Positions 50,896 through 58,649 of a DNA stretch of 64,000 nucleotides are shown in pieces. The notes beneath the pieces are model-generated. The model did not search any database, was not told the DNA's origin, and saw only the letters and a list, made by a program, of their open reading frames with translations. How positions within the stretch are numbered: position 1 is the stretch's first letter; each line of letters opens with the position of its first letter. This DNA comes from WRMS01 sp038562165 (GTDB lineage: Bacteria; Bacillota; Peptococcia; DRI-13; UBA5745), in assembly GCA_038562165.1 (NCBI GenBank), contig JBCFAO010000016.1:1-64000 (forward strand), given 5' to 3'. The position numbers and the translations under genes are program-made.

Positions 50896-51123
50896 GGTTT
50901 TCCTTCCTTTCTCTCTAAGGGCATTCCGGTTTTCAGTTATCGGAAAAACTGCTAACCAGCAGTCAAAAACCTGTCGTAACACTTTGCGGCAGGAAGTGAT
51001 AAGCTTGAAGTAAGGAAAGGTTAGGCATAACTTGATTCTATTATAAATTGAATTCTCACTTTTTTCAATCATTCTCCTGACGGCTTTTGCATCCGGAGGA
51101 GACAAGTAGAAAGGATGGTAGGA

Positions 51124-52320
51124 ATGAATCATTTAAACAACAGCGGCTTTGCAACAAAACAAATCCATGCCGGAGCAAAACGTGATGAAAACGGCGCTTT
51201 GTGCATGCCTATTTATCAGACCGCTACCTTTAGCTTTGACAGCGTGGAGCAGGGCGGCGCCCGCTTTGCCGGTCAAGAAAACGGGTACATTTATTCCCGT
51301 CTCTCCAACCCCTCTCTGATCATGCTGGAGGAAAAAATGGCGGCTCTGGAAGAAGGCGAAGCTGCCCTGGCCACCGCTTCCGGCATGGGCGCCATCGCCA
51401 CCGCCCTGTGGACGGCGGTACGGACCGGCGATCATATTCTGGCTGACGAAACGTTGTATGGCTGCACCTATGCCTTGTTGAACCACGGCATGGAGCGTTA
51501 TGGCGTAGAGGTAACACTGACGGATCTCACGGACGCAGAGAATCTGAAAAAACATCTGAAGCCAAATACAAAAGTGGTTTATTTTGAGACTCCCTGCAAT
51601 CCCACCCTGAAAATCCTGGACATTGCCAAAGTAGCCCAGGCTGCCCACGAATACAATCCGGCAATCCGGGTAATCGTAGACAACACCTTCGCCACTCCCT
51701 ATCTGACCCGGCCCTTGACCTTAGGCGCCGATGTGGTAGTCCATAGCGCTACCAAGTATCTCAACGGCCACGGCGACGTTATTGCCGGCGTCATTATAGG
51801 CAAGGCCGATTACCTGCTGGAGTGCCGGATGTTTGGCTTAAAGGATGTTACCGGCGCAGTCATGGCTCCTTTCAATGCCTTCTTGATGGCCCGCGGCTTA
51901 AAAACCCTGGATATTCGTATGGAGCGCCATTGCAGCAACGCCATGAAGCTGGCCCGGTTCTTTGAAAGCCATCCGGCGGTGGCCAAGGTTTATTATCCCG
52001 GCCTGGAAAGCTTTAACGGCCATGAAACAGCGAAAAAGCAGATGCGGCTTTTTGGCGGCATGGTGGCCATCGAGCTGAAAGCCGACAAGGAAACCACTGC
52101 CAAATGCCTGAACCGGTTGAGTCTGGCTACCATCGCCGTCAGCCTGGGCGATGCCGAGACTTTAGTGGAGCATCCCGCCACCATGACCCATTCCACCTAT
52201 ACTGCCGATGAGCTGGCAGAGGCCGGTATTTCCGAAGGCCTGGTGCGAATTTCCGTAGGCTTGGAAGATCCTGAAGATATCATTGCCGACTTCCGGGAAA
52301 TCCTCAAAGACCTCAAATAA
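51124..52320 (+). CDS. methionine gamma-lyase
   Basis: A PLP enzyme of the Cys/Met metabolism family, 398 aa, converting methionine to methanethiol, ammonia and 2-oxobutyrate. Schiff-base Lys is in SATKYLNGHGD (K211); LADETLYGCTYALL has the active-site Tyr112 and the Cys114 typical of methionine gamma-lyase rather than cystathionine enzymes. The ATG at 51124 is preferred (AAAGG 9 nt upstream). A terminator follows directly. Confidence 0.9.
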   Translation: MNHLNNSGFATKQIHAGAKRDENGALCMPIYQTATFSFDSVEQGGARFAGQENGYIYSRLSNPSLIMLEEKMAALEEGEAALATASGMGAIATALWTAVRTGDHILADETLYGCTYALLNHGMERYGVEVTLTDLTDAENLKKHLKPNTKVVYFETPCNPTLKILDIAKVAQAAHEYNPAIRVIVDNTFATPYLTRPLTLGADVVVHSATKYLNGHGDVIAGVIIGKADYLLECRMFGLKDVTGAVMAPFNAFLMARGLKTLDIRMERHCSNAMKLARFFESHPAVAKVYYPGLESFNGHETAKKQMRLFGGMVAIELKADKETTAKCLNRLSLATIAVSLGDAETLVEHPATMTHSTYTADELAEAGISEGLVRISVGLEDPEDIIADFREILKDLK

Positions 52321-52346
52321 TAAATTTGCCGTTTCCCTTTAAGGGG

Positions 52347-52396
52347 GGCCGTCCCGCAATGGATCTGCAAGGATTCAGGAGGGACGGCCTTCTTTT
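52347..52396 (+). terminator. terminator after methionine gamma-lyase
   Basis: GGCCGTCCC and GGGACGGCC form a 9-bp stem, then TTCTTTT. Confidence 0.78.
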
Positions 52397-52402
52397 GCTC
52401 TA

Positions 52403-53800
52403 TCAGCTTTCGTTCTCCGGCATTATTTCTGCAATTCTTGGTGATATATGGGCGGTTTGCTCCGCCGGGTCCCAAGTCACAGCAAAATGCAAAGCTTCGC
52501 TGACCAGGCGCAAAGGCACCATGGTCCGTCCATCTTTAATTTCCGGCGCTACCGCTGAAGTAAAGGCCGCATCATTAACCCATGCGGTTTCACTGCCGAT
52601 TTCTAAAGTCATCCTTTTACCCTGCTGCAAAAAAGACACTTTTTTATCATTTTCCCAGTGCAGCTCAGCATCCAATAGGGCTGCAATACCGCGAACAGGC
52701 ACCAGTACATACCCCGCTCTGATGTATGGTTTCACCTCAGAAGCGACTTGCAGGCCGTTAAAGCATAGTTTTATGCCCGGGCAAGATAAAGGCTCCTTAG
52801 AAAGGTCATAATAAATGCTTGTACCTGCAGCCAGCACCTCAACGGCTCCGTCACTGATATTCGCATGTGAAAATTGGCTATTCCCTAAATTGAAGTACCA
52901 GTTATTATTGGCGCTATCCAGAAACCTCCGGGACCCTTGCCCGGAAGGGCAGGTCAGACTTCCATCAAAGGATAAAGCATTGACCTTTTGGTTCATAACA
53001 ATTTCAGTATAGCTGTAATCCACCGGGTCCACCCTGTCTTGGCCTGTTAGGGTATCCCTGCCGTTAAACATGAAAACCTGGCCCTTTGTATCGGCAATAT
53101 AAAGGCAATTTTGGTTCTCCGCAAAACTCTCTATCGGGAAATCGGCCCTATAGGCAGCCTCTGCTTGTCCATCCCAAGTATATAAAGTATTACCCTCAGT
53201 GGCTTTAACATAGAGCAGGTGATTTTCGCCCCAGACATAGGTAGTATTCGGCGCCAATTGCAGGCTTGACCCGGCGGTTATATCGCCGCTTATGTTATGG
53301 CCGTCGTTCACATAAACTGTTATAGTTTCGCCGTTTTTCATCATTGTCCATAGCTGGTTGTGGACTATACGAAAATCGAGAATCTCTCCCTCGGCAATCA
53401 GGCGAAAAGCAGTAATATCCTTTTTGTCTCTCTGCAGTATAGCCTGAAATTCCCTGTCACCCTTACTGCTTAGAACCAGATAATAATGGCTCTTATCCTC
53501 CGCTATTTTGGAAATCGCACTATTGGAAAAGGAAAATCCTTGACCGGCTTGCTGCAGCACAGCCGATAAATAAACCGTCACATCGGGCCGGAAATCCCTG
53601 TCCAGCTCATGGCTGTACTTTATAGTATCGTCAAGAAAAAAAGCAGGATCATCTTTGAAGGCATAAGAAGGCGGCGGCTCTGCGGGGCTGCCGTAGGCAT
53701 CATGTTCAAGCTGAGGATGACCGGCGGCGGCATATACAGGAAAGCCAAATGAAAGCAGCAAGCTTAGGAGAAAAAAACTTATACACCTTTTTATCATCAT
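52403..53800 (-). CDS. exported protein with copper-amine-oxidase-like stalk domain
   Basis: A secreted or surface protein of 465 aa. A signal peptide (MMIKRCISFFLLSLLLSFGFPVYAAA) precedes a beta-rich middle (about 95-330) with propeller-like repeats (YTWDGQAEAAYRADFP, YIADTKGQVFMFNGRD). The C-terminal stalk domain (about 365-455; GYVLVPVRGIAALLDAELHWENDKKVSFLQQGKRMTLEIGS, GRTMVPLRLVSEALHFAVTWD) is the common clostridial surface module. No enzyme motif is seen; a role in surface sensing or wall attachment is inferred. The gene is single. Confidence 0.85.
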   Translation of the reverse strand: MMIKRCISFFLLSLLLSFGFPVYAAAGHPQLEHDAYGSPAEPPPSYAFKDDPAFFLDDTIKYSHELDRDFRPDVTVYLSAVLQQAGQGFSFSNSAISKIAEDKSHYYLVLSSKGDREFQAILQRDKKDITAFRLIAEGEILDFRIVHNQLWTMMKNGETITVYVNDGHNISGDITAGSSLQLAPNTTYVWGENHLLYVKATEGNTLYTWDGQAEAAYRADFPIESFAENQNCLYIADTKGQVFMFNGRDTLTGQDRVDPVDYSYTEIVMNQKVNALSFDGSLTCPSGQGSRRFLDSANNNWYFNLGNSQFSHANISDGAVEVLAAGTSIYYDLSKEPLSCPGIKLCFNGLQVASEVKPYIRAGYVLVPVRGIAALLDAELHWENDKKVSFLQQGKRMTLEIGSETAWVNDAAFTSAVAPEIKDGRTMVPLRLVSEALHFAVTWDPAEQTAHISPRIAEIMPENES

Positions 53801-53852
53801 TCTAGCAACCTCCTTATTAGCCTAACTCCCCTGATTTTCATAATACACGGCG

Positions 53853-53880
53853 ACGAACCTGCAATTTTGAACAACCAGAC
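53853..53880 (+). repeat. single copy of dispersed 27-bp element
   Basis: ACGAACCTGCAATTTTG followed by AACAACCAGAC matches the element clustered at 29.8-30.1 and 43.5-43.7 kb. Confidence 0.7.
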
Positions 53881-53950
53881 CCCATGGGCAGAATAGTTCA
53901 GAACAGTCCGGAATAGCCCAGGATACAGATTCCAGTAAGTATAGGCTGAA

Positions 53951-54700
53951 TCAATATAACGAAGCCATGGCTAATGCAAAACGGATGATTTTTGGCCTGG
54001 GTTTTGAAAGATTTTGAAAACAGGATAAATCCGAATAAGTGGTTGTATTTAACCATTCTTCCAGCTGAATTAGCAATGCCGGCCCGCCGTCTGCCACTGT
54101 GATCTCCCCGTTTTCTACTTTGACCAGGCTGGGAACAGTGCTAACTCCCACTTTATCCAAAAGCTCATTTGTTTTACCGGGGCGGCTTTGGCGGTCAACG
54201 GTCAAATCATAAGAATAGATAATCCGCTGATAAAGGCGGGACAGATTGGCCAACTGCGGGTAAACCTCTGCACATTCCCGGCAGTCCTCACTGCCGATAT
54301 AGATATATTGGGCTATTTGTATCCGCTCAGTCTTATCCAAAACTTCTTCTAAAGTAATAGACGAGATTCGAGGCTGAAATGATTCATGATTTAAATAAAA
54401 ATTTTCATGAATTTTTGCGGCCTTTGCCGTAAAAAGACCGAGAGCGATAATCAGGGGCAGCGTCAACATAATCACTAGTTTTTTCTTATTGGCAAGAAGG
54501 CCGAAAGCTAAAACCGGCAGACTAGCAATGGATAGAAAAAAGCCAATCCATAAGCCGTTTGACGGCCATCCCTCCAAAACCAAGCCCGCATCCCGGCAAT
54601 GGCCATCTAGTCCTAAATAAAAAGAAGATACATACAGAGTAAAGGCTGCAGCAATAAGGCTAACGCAATAGGGTAATAACCAGGCCATTCTTTTTAACAA
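53951..54700 (-). CDS. membrane protein with thioredoxin-like domain
   Basis: A 249-aa protein with three to four N-terminal membrane helices (about 5-27, 50-70, 75-95) and an extracytoplasmic thioredoxin-like domain (about 115-235) carrying a CREC active site (C140, C143) and a cis-Pro loop, VSTVPSLVKVENG. This suggests a membrane-tethered thiol oxidoreductase or disulfide handling outside the cell. The start is TTG at 54700, set by GAGGAGG 8 nt upstream; an ATG four codons later is possible. Confidence 0.68.
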   Translation of the reverse strand: MLKRMAWLLPYCVSLIAAAFTLYVSSFYLGLDGHCRDAGLVLEGWPSNGLWIGFFLSIASLPVLAFGLLANKKKLVIMLTLPLIIALGLFTAKAAKIHENFYLNHESFQPRISSITLEEVLDKTERIQIAQYIYIGSEDCRECAEVYPQLANLSRLYQRIIYSYDLTVDRQSRPGKTNELLDKVGVSTVPSLVKVENGEITVADGGPALLIQLEEWLNTTTYSDLSCFQNLSKPRPKIIRFALAMASLY

Positions 54701-54778
54701 AACGCAAACCTCCTCTGGCAATGGCATTTAGTTTAGGAGTAAAACGAAGAGGGGGCAGGTTTATTTCCGTTTTCTAAG

Positions 54779-54805
54779 GCTAACTGTTCAAAAATAGAAG
54801 TTGTG
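54779..54805 (-). repeat. diverged copy of dispersed element
   Basis: GCTAACTGTTCAAAAATAGA resembles the reversed element (GCTAACTG-GCAAAA) seen at 43537. It lies in the gap between two minus-strand genes. Confidence 0.5.
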
Positions 54806-54826
54806 ATCCGGCCATCACTCCCTCTT

Positions 54827-55093
54827 CTATATACTGCGGATTACATACGCTGCCTCATCGAAATCTTTTTTATGAACATATAGATGGTACTCGTAAGTAT
54901 AGTTTATCTTTTGTCCAAGCGTACCCAGGGAGGCCCGCCGGGAAGCGCCAAAAAATCCCCAAGTGCCGCTATTGGTGTTTACTACTTTAACGTAATATTC
55001 AATATCATTTTGTTTTAATTTGCTTCTGGCCTTTGACAGGTGGTCGAGATCAAATGTTAAAAGCACTTCTTTGCGATTGAAGAAAGTTAACAT
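54827..55093 (-). CDS. conserved hypothetical small protein
   Basis: An 88-aa soluble protein. The arrangement VLLTFDLDHLSKARSKLKQNDIEYYVKVVNTNSG, then GASRRASLGTLGQ, NYTYEYHLYVHKKDFDEAAYVI looks like a compact alpha/beta fold of the DUF2007 size class, seen in other Clostridia as a hypothetical. AAGGAGGGG lies before the ATG. The function is unknown. Confidence 0.7.
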   Translation of the reverse strand: MLTFFNRKEVLLTFDLDHLSKARSKLKQNDIEYYVKVVNTNSGTWGFFGASRRASLGTLGQKINYTYEYHLYVHKKDFDEAAYVIRSI

Positions 55094-55223
55094 TCGCTGG
55101 CCCCTCCTTCCCGTTCATCTTCCCATATCTCCATTCTATTCCTGTTCAAGAAAATTTCAAGGGTAATTTTGTTAATAATAACCAAATAAATCTGCTTATC
55201 CGCCAGATTTCCTCTCGGCCTGC

Positions 55224-55275
55224 AAAAAGCCTCCTTCATTTTGTCATCTATTATAGATAACGAAATAAAGGAGGC
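55224..55275 (-). terminator. terminator after glycosidase-type gene
   Basis: On the minus strand GCCTCCTT...AAGGAGGC, with an inner ATCTAT/ATAGAT stem, is followed by TTTTT. Confidence 0.85.
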
Positions 55276-55323
55276 CTTAATTACCGAAAAAACTACTTTT
55301 TAAAAATTTATTTTTACGTCTGG

Positions 55324-56823
55324 CTAGCGCAGATAAGGTTTAGCTGTGTCAATCCGAATAGCGCCGGCAGCGGCATCCCAGGTCAGCTCAAAATCAAGCA
55401 ATTCGGCAATATCCCGCAGCTTGAAGAAATTATTGCCGTTTATATTGTAGGCGTCAAAGGCAATCGCTTTATCCGCCGCCAGTATTTTTGAGCTTGTCTT
55501 CTTGGCCGGTATAGCCCCTTGGCTGGCTTGGCCGGGCTGAGCAGGGATTTCCCCGCCCATTGTCTCATAAGCCTGATTGCTATAGAGAATTATGGAGTTG
55601 GACGCCTGGTCCCAGCCCACATCAAACTGCTTGCCGCTGCCCTTCAGGGCCCAGGCCAAATCCCGCAGCTTAAAATAATTATTGTCGTTGATATTATAAG
55701 CGGTAAAAACCACACTGCTGCCATTCACATAAACCTTAGAGGCAGAAGGCTTTGCGTAAAGCTGATTTGCCACATTGGCCTGGAGAAAGGCCAAGCCGTT
55801 ATTCACATTGCGCCCGGCGTAAGATACCTTATTGGCCGGATAATAAAGAGCGGTAGAACCGCCGCCATCCAGGCACATGGCGTTTACCAGGCCTAAGCTT
55901 TGGCAAACCTCGGCGGCTTTGCTTACGGTGGCGGAAGCCATATTGCCGATGATTATTTTGCCCTCTGCCGTTGCGCCGATAAAAGACCTGGCTGTGCTCA
56001 AGCTATTGATTTTCTCTTCGACAAAGCCTTCCTTTTGGCCCTCGGCGGTGATTACCCCATTGATAATCAGGCTGGGCCCCGCCCCCAAGGCAACGGTTAC
56101 ATCCTGCCAGTCTTTGGCGCTGGTAAAAGTGGTGTTAATCGTCACATCATACGTAACATGATCCCCTACTTTGTACCGCTCCCCCACCAGATAAGCCACG
56201 GCAGGATTGTAGGCAATGGCAAAGCCGCCGCCGGGCACATCAAAATCCGCTGTGGCAATCTGGGTAACCAGGCCATTTTTGCCGACGATTGCGGCCTTAG
56301 CTCCGGAGGCCAGGGTTACAGCAGCACCATATTCCGGTGTGAATATGGTAATGGCATCGTCCTCCACACTGGGGTGATTGATCCGCCAGGGAATGGCCCG
56401 GTATTGGCCATTAATATAACCGGCAAAATCAAAGGTCAGCCGGTCAACCAGCAATTTGCCGGCTGCCGTAATGCCGACTACCGCGCCGCTTTGGCTGATG
56501 TGAATAACTTTGCCCTCCTTAATGATCGTCCCCCAAGGAATAGGCACACCTTCATAAGCTTCAAAATACGTTCCATTAATAGCGGCCACGGCTCCCACCT
56601 TTTGGGCCATGGCGGCCAAAGGCTCCGTCTCCGTAATTTTATTCTGAGCGTTCAAAATCACCGGGCGAATGCCCTCATTACTCATATCCACCGTTACATA
56701 TCTGAGATTGACGCCATTTACCGCCTCGTTTTTGTAAGCAGTGGCGGCTCCGTAGGAAACACCGGGATTGACCAATAAAGAAATTATTACAGCAGCAATA
56801 AAAGTTATTTTGGTGAATCGCAT
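55324..56823 (-). CDS. exported phosphodiester glycosidase (NAGPA) family protein with stalk-like repeats
   Basis: A secreted protein of 499 aa. A signal peptide (MRFTKITFIAAVIISLLVNPGVSYG) precedes a NAGPA domain (about 35-350; VAAINGTYFEAYEGVPIPWGTIIKEG, VALGAGPSLIINGVI, NAMCLDGGGSTALYY). Two repeats follow, AYNINDNNYFKLRDLAWAL and AYNINGNNFFKLRDIAELLDF, stalk-like modules found in exported clostridial proteins. Family members remove sugars from phosphodiesters or act on wall polymers; the substrate here is unknown. The ATG at 56823 is set by AGGAG 7 nt upstream. Confidence 0.86.
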   Translation of the reverse strand: MRFTKITFIAAVIISLLVNPGVSYGAATAYKNEAVNGVNLRYVTVDMSNEGIRPVILNAQNKITETEPLAAMAQKVGAVAAINGTYFEAYEGVPIPWGTIIKEGKVIHISQSGAVVGITAAGKLLVDRLTFDFAGYINGQYRAIPWRINHPSVEDDAITIFTPEYGAAVTLASGAKAAIVGKNGLVTQIATADFDVPGGGFAIAYNPAVAYLVGERYKVGDHVTYDVTINTTFTSAKDWQDVTVALGAGPSLIINGVITAEGQKEGFVEEKINSLSTARSFIGATAEGKIIIGNMASATVSKAAEVCQSLGLVNAMCLDGGGSTALYYPANKVSYAGRNVNNGLAFLQANVANQLYAKPSASKVYVNGSSVVFTAYNINDNNYFKLRDLAWALKGSGKQFDVGWDQASNSIILYSNQAYETMGGEIPAQPGQASQGAIPAKKTSSKILAADKAIAFDAYNINGNNFFKLRDIAELLDFELTWDAAAGAIRIDTAKPYLR

Positions 56824-56990
56824 TCTTTTTCTCCTGAATTCCATTATAATAAGCTTATTCTGAATTACTATTTTAGAGTGAAACATAGAATCCGTCAAGA
56901 CGGCGGCAGTTTTCTTACATGAAATAATTATTATTGATAGTAAAGGGAATACTTAGTAAACTATAACTAAATGAAATGGAGGTTATAAGT

Positions 56991-57056
56991 TTGAAACACA
57001 CAACTAAAACGGTGAGAAAAAAGAAGGACACCCCAAATAAACCCTCAGGCGGGTAA
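56991..57056 (+). CDS. 21-residue basic small frame next to IS110
   Basis: GGAGG lies 8 nt before a TTG start; the frame (MKHTTKTVRKKKDTPNKPSG plus one Gly) is very basic and ends just before the IS110 right flank. It may be a small peptide gene or the stump of a gene cut by the insertion. Confidence 0.35.
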   Translation: MKHTTKTVRKKKDTPNKPSGG

Positions 57057-57079
57057 AAAAATTTAAGAGAGCCTGTGGG

Positions 57080-58327
57080 TCAAGAGGTAGTGGCAGGAAT
57101 AGCTACAGTAAAGCCTTGGCGCTGAACAAAGGCAATGGCTTCTTCAAGGGATAGTTCCCGGTGCGAAGGCAAGGTCTCAGCTTTTTGGTAAAGGGCAGGA
57201 TTGTAAGGCTCAGCTTTTTTGAGGATGGCATAGATCGCAGTCAAGAGCCTCCTGCAAATGGCAATCAGAGCTTTCTTGTGGCCCCGGCGCTTTTTCAGTG
57301 AAAGATAACGCTTTTTAATTTCAGGGTGCTTGTCTGAACGAATGACAGCATTGGCACACTGAACGAAAAGGGGTTTGATGTAAGCCCCGGCCCGGTTGAT
57401 GCGAGTGGTTTTCTTTTTGCCGGCACTTTCATTGTTTTGCGGCGTAAGACCAGCCCAGGAACAGAGATGCTTGGCCGTAGGAAACACGGACATATCCACG
57501 CCAATTTCAGAGAGAATGGCGATAGCAGAAAGCAGTTGGATACCCGGTACGGTCATGACCAGTTCATATTGGGGACGGAATTGTTCAGCAAGACAAAGAA
57601 CAAGGGAATCCAGCTCAGCCCGGCAAAGAGAAAGATTGTCCAGGTGGCAGCGGATAATCTTCAGCTTTTCAGCCTGTTCGGGGTGCATCACGCCATCCAC
57701 AGCTTTTTGAATGATCTCGACAGGGGTTTTCGCCCTGCCATCGACAAAAGGAGTCACATCAAAGGAGCCGCCTAAATGGGAAACAATCTGCTCGGTAAGA
57801 GCGGAGGCGCTTTTGCCAAAGACATCGGAGAAAACATGGTCGAGTTGAATATTGGAAACGGTAAGGCAGTTTTGGGCGCGGTTTTTTTCGCCGGCAGAAT
57901 AACTGGTAAGCTTAACCCGGTAACGCATGAGATCCCGAAGCTGGCGAATGGGCAGCGGCGGAATAAAGCTGCCGGAAACTAATCCATGCTTAAAAAGATC
58001 GGCGATCCATTTAGCATCTTTGGCATCCGTTTTCTTTCCCCGAATCGCCTTGACGTACTTGGGGTGAGTTAAGACAACACAGCAGGAAGACTCCAGGATA
58101 TTGAACACAGGAATCCAATACTTACCGGTGGACTCCATGCAGACGTTGGTACACTGATGATCTGCTAACCAAAGAGCCAGCAAGCGCAAATCTTTGGTGA
58201 AGGTAGAAAAGCGGCGTTTTTGGTAGGTGGTAATCCCTTTGTCATTGGTTGCTGCGATACAAGCCACGACAAAGGATTTGTGGACGTCAATGCCGCAACA
58301 AACGGGATAGACAATCTTTAAGGTCAT
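57080..58327 (-). CDS. IS110 family transposase (DEDD)
   Basis: A 415-aa recombinase. The N-terminal RuvC-like DEDD domain has CCGIDVHKSFVVA (Asp), VCMESTGKYWIPV (Glu) and KTDAKDAKWIADL (Asp pair). The C-terminal Tnp domain has VMTVPGIQLLSAIAILSEIG and FPTAKHLCSWAGLTPQNNESAGKKK with the conserved Ser region. The start ATG at 58327 has GAGGAGG 8 nt upstream. It is full length. Confidence 0.93.
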   Translation of the reverse strand: MTLKIVYPVCCGIDVHKSFVVACIAATNDKGITTYQKRRFSTFTKDLRLLALWLADHQCTNVCMESTGKYWIPVFNILESSCCVVLTHPKYVKAIRGKKTDAKDAKWIADLFKHGLVSGSFIPPLPIRQLRDLMRYRVKLTSYSAGEKNRAQNCLTVSNIQLDHVFSDVFGKSASALTEQIVSHLGGSFDVTPFVDGRAKTPVEIIQKAVDGVMHPEQAEKLKIIRCHLDNLSLCRAELDSLVLCLAEQFRPQYELVMTVPGIQLLSAIAILSEIGVDMSVFPTAKHLCSWAGLTPQNNESAGKKKTTRINRAGAYIKPLFVQCANAVIRSDKHPEIKKRYLSLKKRRGHKKALIAICRRLLTAIYAILKKAEPYNPALYQKAETLPSHRELSLEEAIAFVQRQGFTVAIPATTS

Positions 58328-58540
58328 CTTCACATCCTCCTCGATAAAATGGTGAGGAGACAAACAGTGACTGGCGGCTCAGCAAAAAACGAGTAGCGTC
58401 TTTACAAAGATAAGTTTACGTGCTCGCTAGGGGACAAAATCCCAGGCACACTTATTTGTGCTTGAATGAGCAGCCGGCACACATAACAATACGGTCAGTA
58501 AACATACTGGGCCCACTCACCTCCACGTGCTCTGTAGTGT
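58328..58540 (-). ncRNA. possible bridge RNA region of IS110
   Basis: The non-coding stretch upstream of the transposase is where IS110-group elements encode the guide (bridge) RNA. Hairpin-forming segments are visible (for example GTGCCTGGGATTTTG opposite CCCAGGCAC around 58430-58460). The structure has not been folded, so this is positional inference. Confidence 0.4.
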
Positions 58541-58649
58541 GCCTGTATCCTCACTGACCAGTGTAACAAATTTCTCGATTCTTTGCTCAGTCACAGGTCG
58601 TTTCATCACTTTTTGTGCCTTGAGCATAGCGAAAGGAATGGTCATAATA

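Larger units (their letters stand above)
57060..58540 (-). mobile_element. IS110-family insertion sequence (ends approximate)
   Basis: The transposase gene occupies most of the element; about 200 bp of structured non-coding DNA precede it (58328-58540). IS110 elements lack clear inverted repeats and target duplications, so the exact ends cannot be read. Confidence 0.75.
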
